Of a stretch of 64,000 nt of DNA, positions 52,827 through 61,378 are shown one piece after another (position 1 is the stretch's first letter; each line of letters begins with the position of its first letter). Source of the DNA: an uncultured Roseovarius sp. (GTDB lineage Bacteria; Pseudomonadota; Alphaproteobacteria; Rhodobacterales; Rhodobacteraceae); contig OX638333.1 in the NCBI GenBank assembly GCA_951812895.1, positions 362,366 to 426,365 of the forward strand, read 5' to 3'. The notes under the pieces were generated by a model. It saw only the letters and a program-made list of their open reading frames with translations. It was not told the origin of the DNA and searched no databases. Both the position numbers and the translations under genes were made by a program.

Positions 52827-53315
52827 TCAGGGCATTAATATTGCATTGCGCTCAAATCGGGCACTATCCGTGCTCAGATCATCATACAGAATTTCGATGC
52901 TGACACTCTCTACACTGCCCAGTGCAAAAGCCTGATACGGTAGGCCATCTTCGGTCCGAATGGCATTGGGTTGAGCGGTGTCAATCAGGCAAGGCGGCAT
53001 TGGCCAGTCCTGCATTTCACCCTCATTGATCGCATAGCGGATCTGATGCATTCCGCAGCGCCAGCTGAGCAGATGGGTGACATATACCAAGTCCTGCCCG
53101 TCATATTCGCGCACGGCGACCCAGTTTGCCTTGGTCGCATCCATAATCATCCTGATTTCGCCAGCGGTGGTAAATTTACCCGTCGGTGTCTGACCATCGG
53201 CGGCAAAACTCTGTGCATCCGGCACTGCCTGCTCGGAGGTGCCCATTGATGACGAAGAGCTGTCACCGCCGCTGCTTAACGCCAATCCAACGCCCACCAA
53301 AATCCAGTCGATCAT
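52827..53315 (-). CDS. Hypothetical protein
   Basis: 162 residues. A short hydrophobic N-terminus (MIDWILVGVGLALSSGG) is followed by a Ser-rich linker (SSSSSMGTS), then a soluble domain with two Cys (SWRCGMH, PPCLID). It is probably anchored or exported. GGGGGT precedes the ATG. It starts the leftward block 52827-45008. No family recognised. Confidence 0.72.
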   Translation of the reverse strand: MIDWILVGVGLALSSGGDSSSSSMGTSEQAVPDAQSFAADGQTPTGKFTTAGEIRMIMDATKANWVAVREYDGQDLVYVTHLLSWRCGMHQIRYAINEGEMQDWPMPPCLIDTAQPNAIRTEDGLPYQAFALGSVESVSIEILYDDLSTDSARFERNAILMP

Positions 53316-53416
53316 TGCTGACCCCCTTTCGGAAAATTCCTCCTAACTGCCCCCTTCTGTGAACAGCCGATCCGGCATATACTACTTTCAGGCAGCAAGG
53401 CAGGACCGGTACGAGT

Positions 53417-54421
53417 ATGGCCGCGAAGGCAACAGAAATCCAACCCTTCAATGTCATGATTGTTGGGCAAGGGGGCAGGCTTCAGTACGAAGCCCTGATT
53501 TTTGCGGCGTCTCTGAGGGCGTCTTCGCCGGATTTCGCGGGCAGGCTTTTCGTGGCCGAACCCCAGCCCGGGGCGCTTTGGCCGTCTGATCCATCCATCC
53601 GCGGCAGTGAAACCCGCCCGCTTCTGGAGGAACTTGGTGCCGAAATCATCCCATTCGAAAGCAAACACTTTGGCGCCTCCTACACCCACGGCAACAAGAT
53701 CGAGGCGCTGATGGCCCTGCCAGAGGGCGAGCCATTTGTCTTTTTCGACACTGACACGCTCATCCTCGACGATCTCAACAAAGTGCCGTTCGATTTTGAG
53801 CGCCCTACAGCCTCGCTCAAACGAGAAGCTACATGGCCGGAACTGGAACTGTACGGCCCCGGCTATTCGGCAATCTGGAAATCGCTCTACGATCGCTTTG
53901 GACTGGATTTCGAAAGCTCGCTCGATACCGATTGGCCGGACGAATACTGGAAGCGCTACCTCTATTTCAACGCGGGCTTTTTCTTTTACAAATGCCCGCG
54001 CCTTTTCGGGCAGAGATTTCTCGAATATGCGTTGGAGATCCGCGACGACCCACCAGCCGAGCTTGTATGCCAGTCGCTTGACCCCTGGCTTGACCAGGTG
54101 GCCCTGCCACTGGTCATTCACGCCCTTGGAGGTGGTCGCAATACCGTCCCGCCGGGCCTGCTGGATGGATCGGTGACCTGCCACTACCGCGTCTTCCCCC
54201 TGCTTTATGCGCGTGAGGCGGATCAGGTCGTAGCCTTGCTTGAGGAAATCACCAGCCCTAACAAGATTAAAAAAGTGCTCAAAAACTATGACCCGATCAA
54301 ACGCACGATTTATCAGGGCCGCGGCTACAAGGTGCGCGCCCTGTTTGATCGCGACAACCTGCCCCGCAAGGAAAGAGTCATTCGCAACAAGATCAAACGA
54401 GAAGGGTTTTGGATGCGCTAA
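53417..54421 (+). CDS. Glycosyltransferase-like protein (GT-A fold)
   Basis: 334 residues. A nucleotide-sugar-type fold is suggested by an N-terminal NVMIVGQGGRLQYEALIF and the DxD motif in FVFFDTDTLIL (about 112-122). A hydrophobic YLYFNAGFFFY segment is at about 176-186. A C-terminal basic stretch (RKERVIRNKIKREGFW) could bind membranes. Donor and acceptor are unknown. It is divergent from the 52827 gene. Confidence 0.75.
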   Translation: MAAKATEIQPFNVMIVGQGGRLQYEALIFAASLRASSPDFAGRLFVAEPQPGALWPSDPSIRGSETRPLLEELGAEIIPFESKHFGASYTHGNKIEALMALPEGEPFVFFDTDTLILDDLNKVPFDFERPTASLKREATWPELELYGPGYSAIWKSLYDRFGLDFESSLDTDWPDEYWKRYLYFNAGFFFYKCPRLFGQRFLEYALEIRDDPPAELVCQSLDPWLDQVALPLVIHALGGGRNTVPPGLLDGSVTCHYRVFPLLYAREADQVVALLEEITSPNKIKKVLKNYDPIKRTIYQGRGYKVRALFDRDNLPRKERVIRNKIKREGFWMR

Positions 54422-54589
54422 AAGGTGCTTTCACCCGCGCGCGAACAACAAAATACTGTAACTTATCCGTCGACTGGTTCACATGATTGGCATCATCGGT
54501 TGTTTCTTTTTGCTTTTGTACTTGAATCTGCACGATCTGAACGCGAATGAACCCATATTGGGCAGCGACCACGAAACGCGGAGCAACGC

Positions 54590-55453
54590 ATGATCGAAAA
54601 CCAAGGCAAACCAGGTCAAAAGATCGTCACGATCTTTGATGACATCTATAACCTTCCGGATTGCCGGTCCTATTATCGTGCGATGTCTCATGCCGGTTTC
54701 CGAACAGCACACTATGCGACCACGGGATTTCGAACCATTCTGACTGAGCTCAAGCGCCTGCGTGGCCTGAACGCGGTCTCGGTTGTGGATTTTGCGAGCG
54801 GCTACGGTATTGCCGCAGCCCTGATGCGTCATGACGTGTCACTGGATGACGTGCTTGGTCGTTATGTTGACCCATGGTTCGATGATGCGGCAACAGAGGC
54901 CGTTATCGCCGCTGACAAGGACTGGCTGTCAGGGTTCCGGCGTGCTGGCGACACCGATACCTATTGCGGTGTCGATATCGCGGATCAGGCGCTGGCCTAT
55001 GGTGGTGCCACGGGTATTTTCGATACTTTTTTTGCTGACAACCTGCAGGATGATCCGCCCAGTGCCGGATTAAAGACAGTACTCAATGATTGTGATCTGG
55101 TGGTGGAGTGCGGCAGCGTTGCGCATATGCTGCCAAGGGCGTTTGATCGTCTTCTGGATGCAACCGGGCGCCGACCATGGGTTGCAACATCTCCAATACG
55201 AGGCAACGATTCAGCCGAGGCCTTCGATCTTTTAAAGCGGTTTGACTACAGGGTTGAGGTTTACGATGCCCAACCGTTCCGGCACCGTCGATTTGCCGAA
55301 GCGGATGAACAGGCCCGCGCAATTGTCAACGCACAGGCACGCGGCCATGACACCGACGGATACGAAAGCGAAGGCTACTTTCACGCACAGATTTATCTGG
55401 CCCGCCCGGAAGAAGAGGCGACCCCTATCAGCGACTGGCGGCCTGGCAGCTAA
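54590..55453 (+). CDS. Class I SAM-methyltransferase-like protein
   Basis: 287 residues. VSVVDFASGYGIAAALM (about 62-78) is a motif-I-type SAM-binding loop, and an acidic loop (CDLVVECGSVAHMLP) is near motif IV. GGAGCAACGC precedes the ATG. No specific family recognised. It follows the glycosyltransferase-like gene by 168 bases, and the two may act on the same cell-surface product. Confidence 0.65.
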   Translation: MIENQGKPGQKIVTIFDDIYNLPDCRSYYRAMSHAGFRTAHYATTGFRTILTELKRLRGLNAVSVVDFASGYGIAAALMRHDVSLDDVLGRYVDPWFDDAATEAVIAADKDWLSGFRRAGDTDTYCGVDIADQALAYGGATGIFDTFFADNLQDDPPSAGLKTVLNDCDLVVECGSVAHMLPRAFDRLLDATGRRPWVATSPIRGNDSAEAFDLLKRFDYRVEVYDAQPFRHRRFAEADEQARAIVNAQARGHDTDGYESEGYFHAQIYLARPEEEATPISDWRPGS

Positions 55454-55749
55454 AATGTTCCGGGGTGATCTACATCAGATCTGCGAATGGTTTGTTGTGG
55501 GTCTTTGACAATATCCCCTGTGCAGATTCAAAGGCGTTACCCGCCGTACATCTCCAGACCGTCCGAAGAGCCGGCGATTTGATGAAGCTCGGTGCATCGA
55601 ATTGATCTTAGATGCATGTGGCTGAAATAAAGTGCTACTGAACTAGCATCAGACCATCATCTCGCGGTCTCGCGATGCGCAGCCTGCCGCAAGTGTGCCA
55701 AATCTCAACAACCGACCATTTTCACGGATATTCGCCAGGATATTCTTAT
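55454..55749. other. 296-base intergenic region
   Basis: Between the convergent methyltransferase-like and inositol-monophosphatase genes. I see no gene, tRNA, strong hairpin or repeat in it. Confidence 0.5.
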
Positions 55750-56538
55750 TTATCCCTTGCGAATAACACTCACAAACTTGTCGAAAATCGCCTCATTGGC
55801 GCAGACCACCTCGCCATCGCTCAAGATATCACGACCCTCGCGCAGCGGCGCAACCAATCCACCTGCTTCGCGCACGATGATCACGCCCGCGGCCAGGTCC
55901 CAGGCGTTCAGCCCACGCTCCCAAAACCCCTCGTAGCGACCTGCTGCCACATACGCCATGTCGAGCGCCGCAGACCCCCACCGACGCACACCTGCACAGG
56001 CCGGCATCAATCGCGCCAGATCCTGCAGGGTTTCAGGCAGGTCGGCTCGTCCACCAAATGGTACACCGGTTGCAAAGATGGATTCGATCATCTTGCTGCG
56101 GCCGGATACCCGCAAGCGGCCATCATTCAGCCAAGCGCCTTCGCCCTTTTCAGCGAAAAACATCTCGTCCTTGGCGGCGTCAAACACCACGCCCGCGACG
56201 ACATTCCCCTTATGCTCCAAAGCGATAGAGATTGCCCAATGCGGCAGGCCATGCAGGAAATTGGTGGTGCCATCCAGCGGATCAACAATCCAGCGGCGTG
56301 TCGGGTCCTGCCCATCTTCACCGCCCCCTTCTTCGGCCAGCCAGCCATAGGTCGGGCGTGCACCCATCAGCTCTTCTTTGAGGATCGCTTCGGCGGCCAG
56401 ATCAGCCCGGCTGACAAAATCACCCGCGCCTTTCATCGAGACCTGCAAATTCTCGACTTCGCGAAAATCCTTGACCAGCGACCGGCCCGCCTTGCGCGCC
56501 GCTTTGATCATGATGTTGAGATTTGCACTGCCCAGCAT
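55750..56538 (-). CDS. Inositol monophosphatase family protein (SuhB-like)
   Basis: 262 residues. The metal-site motifs WIVDPLDGTTNFLHGLPHWAIS (about 83-104) and WAEEGGGEDG (about 64-73), and the C-terminal LNAWDLAAGVIIVREAGG, identify the family. These Mg-dependent enzymes dephosphorylate inositol phosphates; in bacteria SuhB also binds transcription antitermination complexes. Full length. Confidence 0.93.
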   Translation of the reverse strand: MLGSANLNIMIKAARKAGRSLVKDFREVENLQVSMKGAGDFVSRADLAAEAILKEELMGARPTYGWLAEEGGGEDGQDPTRRWIVDPLDGTTNFLHGLPHWAISIALEHKGNVVAGVVFDAAKDEMFFAEKGEGAWLNDGRLRVSGRSKMIESIFATGVPFGGRADLPETLQDLARLMPACAGVRRWGSAALDMAYVAAGRYEGFWERGLNAWDLAAGVIIVREAGGLVAPLREGRDILSDGEVVCANEAIFDKFVSVIRKG

Positions 56539-56589
56539 GGCCCACGCTCCGTTCTTTCAGATCGCGCGTATACGCCGCCTGCGCAGACC

Positions 56590-57663
56590 TTACAAGGGCG
56601 GGTTCGTGGGATGATAAAACCTTCTTAGTTTGTTTGAAATCAGCCGCGCTTCATACCCGCGTGCAATTGTTCTAGCGGTCGGTCCAAAGGCACCCGGCCC
56701 AAATTCGTTCAGTTCCGGGAAGAATGTGAGAATTTCATCCTTCACGGCTTGCTCAATCGAATTCAGCACCCGCTCTGTAGGATTAAAGCTTTCGGTCCAA
56801 ATTCCCGCAGATTGAACCAGTTCATGTTTATCGAACATAATGTGGAAATACTCAACTTTACCACCACGCACCCGGTGCACGGTGTCGCCATTTATCAGGT
56901 GTTTCGCCGCGATAAGCACTTCGTCCATCCCCAACAGAAGCTGCGTACGCCAATCCGTTATCAGGACGCGGTGTTCTCCGGATACAAGGATGTCTTTATC
57001 ATTTCCAAGCGCTCCTGACTGAATGCGTATCGGTGCCATACTCCCTCTTGCGGGAACCTGCCGTCTCCCAATCCAGCGCAACGGCTGTAATCCACTGTCC
57101 GCTGTTAGAACCAGATCGCCAATCTGCAGGTTCTCAACTTTGACCAATCCCCGTTCGGCCTCAATTTCCGTGCCCCTCACAAAACAAGTCACAAAATCCC
57201 AGGTTTCCCTGTCCGTCCTGAGACCTGAGTTTTCTGCGACGACTACAGAATTCAGCGTGATCGATCGAATGGCACCCGCTTCAATTGCTGTCTGATCCGC
57301 GTTTGGTGAAAACTCCGGTGCCCAGTACGTGTTGCCAGCCACATCCTGAAAAATAACCGCTGAGATGTTTGATGTCGTCCCATCGACATACGTGACCGTC
57401 GCATCATAGGCCGCTGATCCGTCAAAAGTCTGTCCAGCACCGCCATCAACAGCAAAAAATTCGTCAGGGTTGTTATCAAGATTGTAGTTGTTGCCGGGGT
57501 CTCCAACAGGCGAAATTGACACGAAATCATTGACCAGCGGATCACCTAACCCGCCAAATGTCATGCCCAAAAGCACCGATGCATTTTCTGCATCAGTGTT
57601 TCCCTCTACGGTATCGAGATCCGGCAAAACGCCCAGATAAACCGCGTCAAATGTTGTCGGCAT
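56590..57663 (-). CDS. Hint-domain (Hint_2) protein
   Basis: 357 residues. The N-terminal 155 residues are beta-rich and acidic (possible extracellular domain). The Hint domain starts at about Cys158 (CFVRGTEIEAERGLVKVENLQIGD) and contains VSGEHRVLI and HELVQSAGIWTESFNPTE. Hint_2 proteins are abundant in Rhodobacteraceae, where they appear to self-process or anchor extracellular proteins. The catalytic Cys and the Hint His segment (GEHRVL) are present. Function not established. Confidence 0.85.
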   Translation of the reverse strand: MPTTFDAVYLGVLPDLDTVEGNTDAENASVLLGMTFGGLGDPLVNDFVSISPVGDPGNNYNLDNNPDEFFAVDGGAGQTFDGSAAYDATVTYVDGTTSNISAVIFQDVAGNTYWAPEFSPNADQTAIEAGAIRSITLNSVVVAENSGLRTDRETWDFVTCFVRGTEIEAERGLVKVENLQIGDLVLTADSGLQPLRWIGRRQVPARGSMAPIRIQSGALGNDKDILVSGEHRVLITDWRTQLLLGMDEVLIAAKHLINGDTVHRVRGGKVEYFHIMFDKHELVQSAGIWTESFNPTERVLNSIEQAVKDEILTFFPELNEFGPGAFGPTARTIARGYEARLISNKLRRFYHPTNPPL

Positions 57664-57790
57664 ATAACTTGCCTTGCTGCTCGTACTACGCTCTTCTTCC
57701 TCACGCGCGATACATGCAAAATGCGGAGCAATTTGGGTGGAAAGCAGGCGCTATTGGGCGTTTCACCGCAGCAGCGATGTAAATATTGGC

Positions 57791-58690
57791 CTAATCTGGC
57801 CTGTAACTGTCTAATTTTGCACATCTTTCGAGCAGCCACTCCCGGAAGAGGCGCGCCGGAGGTCGCAGCGCGCTTCGGTCCGCGTAAGTCAGGTAATACC
57901 CTTCTCTTCCGTCAACACGCAGCCCATTCAGGCATGGCACCAGACCGGCATCATCCATTGCCTTGTCACTGGCCGGTGCGCGTGCCAGGGCGATGCCCAC
58001 CCCTTCGCTCGCCATAGCCAACGCCATGATCGTGCTGTCGGCATAGACATAGCGCGCGGACCCGGGCAACAGATCAAGATGCTCAAAAACATTTGGCCAA
58101 CCTGCCCTGTGGGTCAGAACCTCTATCAGCCGATGCTCCAGCAAATCCTTCGGAGCATGAATTTCATTGGCGATCTCAGGCCGGGCCACCGGATAAAGTT
58201 CCTCTCCGATCAACCAATCACTTTCCGCGCCATATACTTGCGGATTGCCAAAAACGATCTGCAAATCATTGAAACCCTGACTAAATTCATACCCCATATT
58301 CGCAGTGGTCAGGTTGAGAGCGATGTCAGGGTGGGCCTCCGTAAAAGCACCATAACCTTTGGTCAAAAACCCATGCGCAAACAACAGCACTGATTGCACA
58401 AAAAGCGGCTGTTCCCGCACCTTGCCAAACAACCCTCCGGTGGCATTCTCCAGCGTCAACAGCGCCTGCTGCACCGATGGCAGATATGCCCGGCCCAAAT
58501 CGGTCAACGTCACCGCATGGGCGTGCCGCTCAAACAACGGCGCCTCCAGCCGTTCTTCCAACGCACGAATTTGCTGGCTCACAGCCGCGGCCGACATGTT
58601 CAGCTGCCCTGCGGCCTGCGCAAAACTTTCGTGCCGTGCAGCCGCTTCAAAAACGCGCAGCCAGTTCAGGGATGGGATTCGGGAACTCAT
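57791..58690 (-). CDS. GcvA-type LysR regulator
   Basis: 299 residues. The N-terminus PSLNWLRVFEAAARHESFAQAAGQLNMSAAAVSQQIRALEERL is the GcvA-like winged helix-turn-helix. It is divergent from the four-gene operon at 58799-62206, with a perfect palindrome in between, so it is the probable regulator of that operon. Its effector is unknown. Confidence 0.9.
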   Translation of the reverse strand: MSSRIPSLNWLRVFEAAARHESFAQAAGQLNMSAAAVSQQIRALEERLEAPLFERHAHAVTLTDLGRAYLPSVQQALLTLENATGGLFGKVREQPLFVQSVLLFAHGFLTKGYGAFTEAHPDIALNLTTANMGYEFSQGFNDLQIVFGNPQVYGAESDWLIGEELYPVARPEIANEIHAPKDLLEHRLIEVLTHRAGWPNVFEHLDLLPGSARYVYADSTIMALAMASEGVGIALARAPASDKAMDDAGLVPCLNGLRVDGREGYYLTYADRSALRPPARLFREWLLERCAKLDSYRPD

Positions 58691-58699
58691 ACATTCAGA

Positions 58700-58714
58700 C
58701 TAAGTAATACTTAG
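58700..58714. promoter_or_regulatory. Candidate LysR operator CTAAGTA-A-TACTTAG
   Basis: A perfect 15-base palindrome, including a T-N11-A arrangement (T58701 to A58713), in the 108-base divergent gap. It lies 10 bases before the LysR start, so it can autoregulate. A third CTTAG follows at 58716-58720. Confidence 0.7.
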
Positions 58715-58798
58715 CCTTAGCGTCCAGCGTTACATGTGTGAAATGCTCTCAAACTGCGCTAGTTTTTGTCAACGCAACCAACCTGGCCCGAGGCTTCC

Positions 58799-59698
58799 AT
58801 GTCCAACGCGCTGCCCCTAGAACACGGCAAACTCTCATCCAGCTTATCGCAAAAGTACTGGAATGACGGTTTTTTACATCCGATTCAGATATTTAATCCT
58901 GACGAGGCCGCCACCTACCGTGCAGAGCTCGAGGAAATCGAACGCGACTGGCTGACGGCAGATCTGCCGCATCCGCTCAACACTTACAAACGCACCAATG
59001 CCCATTGTGTCATTCCTCTCGCTGCCCGGCTGGCGCTCGATTCACGGGTGCTTGATGCTGTCGAAGGTGTGCTTGGCCCGGACCTGATGATCTGGTCGGC
59101 TGAGTTCTTCATCAAAGAACCACACACCGCCCATATTGTTGGCATGCATCAGGACCTCACCTATTGGGGCTTGGGGGCAACATCTGATCAGGTCACAGCG
59201 TGGATCGCCTTATCACCCGCAACGGTGGCGTCTGGCTGTATGGATTTCGTTGCAGGCAGCCACAAAAATCCCATCCTGCCGCACGACGATACTTTCTCTG
59301 AAAACAACCTTTTATCGCGCGGACAGGAAATCGCCGTTGATGTCGCAGACAGTGACAAAACCCATATTGAACTGGCCCCGGGTCAAATGTCCCTGCACCA
59401 TGGGCTGACTATACATGGCTCCGGCCCCAACAGCTCGGACGACCGCCGCATTGGCATTGCAATTCGCTACCTCAATCCCAATGCGCAACAGGAAGTGGCC
59501 GAACGTGATTTTGCCATGATGGCGCGCGGCGCCGACATGTCCGGCAATTTCCTTCATTACATGCCGCCGACGCAGAATTTTGACCCCCGAGCGCTGAAAC
59601 TTTATGATACGATCCGCAAAGAACAGCTTAAGGCACTGACAAAAGGCGCAAAACAAGACGTCGCCCTTTATGCAGCAGAGAAAAACCCGGTTCAGTAA
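58799..59698 (+). CDS. Phytanoyl-CoA dioxygenase-family oxygenase (PhnY/TmpA-like)
   Basis: 299 residues from the ATG at 58799. The 2-oxoglutarate-dependent iron site is VGMHQDLTYWGLG (HxD) with a distal His in SLHHGLTIHGSGPNSSDDRR, and the Arg that binds 2-oxoglutarate is in DDRRIGIAIRY. This form is shared with PhnY and TmpA, which hydroxylate aminoethyl- or trimethylammonioethyl-phosphonate. It is followed after 12 bases by a PhnZ/TmpB-like HD oxygenase, exactly the pairing of those pathways. Whether it acts on a phosphonate here is inferred. Confidence 0.85.
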   Translation: MSNALPLEHGKLSSSLSQKYWNDGFLHPIQIFNPDEAATYRAELEEIERDWLTADLPHPLNTYKRTNAHCVIPLAARLALDSRVLDAVEGVLGPDLMIWSAEFFIKEPHTAHIVGMHQDLTYWGLGATSDQVTAWIALSPATVASGCMDFVAGSHKNPILPHDDTFSENNLLSRGQEIAVDVADSDKTHIELAPGQMSLHHGLTIHGSGPNSSDDRRIGIAIRYLNPNAQQEVAERDFAMMARGADMSGNFLHYMPPTQNFDPRALKLYDTIRKEQLKALTKGAKQDVALYAAEKNPVQ

Positions 59699-59710
59699 AG
59701 GACATCACGG

Positions 59711-60328
59711 ATGGACAAGGTAAATTTCACCCAGATGAAAGACGGCACCAAGGAAGATTACGAATTCCTGATGGAGCATGAAATCGACCATACCAAACAT
59801 ACCGCCAAACGCCTGCTCAAGGCATTGGTGGAACTGGACGAAGGGCTTTCCGGCTATCAAATCACCCGCCTGGGCCATTCTGTGCAATCAGCAACCCGAG
59901 CATGGCGCGACGGGGCCGACACAGATTGGGTTGTGTCCGCTTTGTTGCACGATATCGGTGACATCTACGCGCCCTACAATCACGATGAATATGCAGCCAC
60001 CATTCTGCGCCCGTTTGTACGCGAACAATGCGCTTGGGTCGTCCAGACGCACGGCGACTTTCAGATGGTTTATTACGGACACCACCTGGACGGATTTGAT
60101 AAAAACAAACGTGACCGCCACGCCGGGCATCAATATTTCGACGACAATGCAGAATTCTGCGAGCGTTGGGACCAGGCCAGCTTTGATCCGGCGTACGAGG
60201 ATCTGCCGCTCAAGTTTTTTGCGCCCATGGTCGAAGAGGTGTTCGCCCGAAATCCCTATGACCCTGCGGTGATCCGCCCCGGTGCACGCGAACCTCTGTT
60301 TGATCCGGCTGTCGCCGCAACCCGGTAA
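59711..60328 (+). CDS. HD-domain oxygenase (PhnZ/TmpB-like)
   Basis: 205 residues. Metal ligands by position are His56 (LGHSVQSA), His80 and Asp81 (ALLHDIGD), His114 (VQTHGDFQ) and Asp154 or Asp159 (RWDQASFDP). GHSVQSATRAWRDGAD...ALLHDIG matches the PhnZ style (EHSLQCA...GAD...LLHDLGH). Such mixed-valence di-iron HD enzymes cleave the C-P bond of hydroxyphosphonates. The Tyr/Glu pair preceding the first His in PhnZ is not clearly conserved (Tyr49 stands there), so substrate may differ. A phosphohydrolase role is an alternative. Confidence 0.82.
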   Translation: MDKVNFTQMKDGTKEDYEFLMEHEIDHTKHTAKRLLKALVELDEGLSGYQITRLGHSVQSATRAWRDGADTDWVVSALLHDIGDIYAPYNHDEYAATILRPFVREQCAWVVQTHGDFQMVYYGHHLDGFDKNKRDRHAGHQYFDDNAEFCERWDQASFDPAYEDLPLKFFAPMVEEVFARNPYDPAVIRPGAREPLFDPAVAATR

Positions 60329-60357
60329 AGAAACTGAAAACCTGAAGGAACTGCAAC

Positions 60358-61371
60358 ATGGATACGTCCGTGAACACTCCCGCTCGTCCTAAGCAAACCG
60401 CACGAAAGATTTGGAACTTCACCCCGAACCTCCCGATCCAGATGGCCCCCTACTGGGATTGGCCCATGCGCCCTCTGGCCTCACTGCTGTACCTGCTGCG
60501 CAGCTGGAATCCGGTCGCTCAACGGTTTTTATTTCTCGTGACGGCAATTGTGGTCTGGACCTGGTTCACCCCGGATCTGGCACGCGCGCAGACGATCAGC
60601 ATTGGCTGGATATTTGAAATATGGCTGCGCAATCTGGTGATCCTGCTGGTGGTGGCGGGGGGATTGCATTTGGCCCTCTGGAAGTTCCGGACCCAGGCAG
60701 ACGAATACCGTTACGACATGCGTCCTATGGCCAAAGGGGCCAAGATTTTCTATTTCAAGAATCAGGTCTGGGACAACATGGCATGGACCCTTGGACCGGC
60801 ACTGGCATTCGCCACCTTCTGGGAGGCCCTGATATGGTACGCCTATGCCAATGGCTGGGCCTCGATGATCACATTTGGCAGCAATCCGGTCTGGTTTGTT
60901 GGGCTGATCGTGCTGATCCCGATCTGGGCAGGCTTTCATTTCTACTGGCTGCACCGGCTTTTGCATGTGGGCAAGCTTTATACATGGGTGCATTCCTGGC
61001 ACCACAAGAACATAAATACCGGCCCGTGGTCCGGCCTCGCCATGCACCCGGTCGAAAGCTTTTTGCTGTTCTTCGACACGATGATCTTTTTCCTGCTGGC
61101 CGCACATCCGGTTCACGTACTGTTTTTGATTTTCCACCACGTAATCGGCGCGCCCACCTCGCATGCGGGCTTTGAGAATATCAAACTCAGCAAAGCCGCC
61201 AAATTCGGCCTTGGGGATTTCTTCCATCAGTTGCACCACAAGTTTTTCGATTGCAACTATGGCACCTGGGAAACGCCTTGGGACAAATGGTTCAACACAT
61301 TCCACGACGGAACGGCGGATGGAAATGAACAGATCAAGGAACGCCGCCGTAAAATCTGGTCAAAGGAGTAA
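60358..61371 (+). CDS. Membrane di-iron hydroxylase (fatty acid hydroxylase/sterol desaturase family)
   Basis: 337 residues. Three histidine boxes (HFYWLHRLLH, HSWHHKN, HQLHHKFFD) and about four to five hydrophobic helices define the family. AAGGAACTGCAAC precedes the ATG. Family members hydroxylate or desaturate lipids or other hydrophobic substrates. It is the third gene in the LysR-linked operon; the combination with PhnY/PhnZ-like oxygenases is not one I know. Possibly it acts on an alkyl-amine, a lipid phosphonate or a lipid amine. Confidence 0.85.
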   Translation: MDTSVNTPARPKQTARKIWNFTPNLPIQMAPYWDWPMRPLASLLYLLRSWNPVAQRFLFLVTAIVVWTWFTPDLARAQTISIGWIFEIWLRNLVILLVVAGGLHLALWKFRTQADEYRYDMRPMAKGAKIFYFKNQVWDNMAWTLGPALAFATFWEALIWYAYANGWASMITFGSNPVWFVGLIVLIPIWAGFHFYWLHRLLHVGKLYTWVHSWHHKNINTGPWSGLAMHPVESFLLFFDTMIFFLLAAHPVHVLFLIFHHVIGAPTSHAGFENIKLSKAAKFGLGDFFHQLHHKFFDCNYGTWETPWDKWFNTFHDGTADGNEQIKERRRKIWSKE

Positions 61372-61378
61372 GTCACAC

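Noticed and set aside
47349-53315. Calling the AAA/DUF2971/coiled-coil block a defence island
   Set aside because: Only DUF2971 hints at defence; no nuclease, transferase or known defence effector is visible.
61163-61378. Longer start for the PanB-like gene
   Set aside because: The upstream frame is out of register with the membrane hydroxylase and shows no PanB similarity; AAGGAG before 61379 decides the start.
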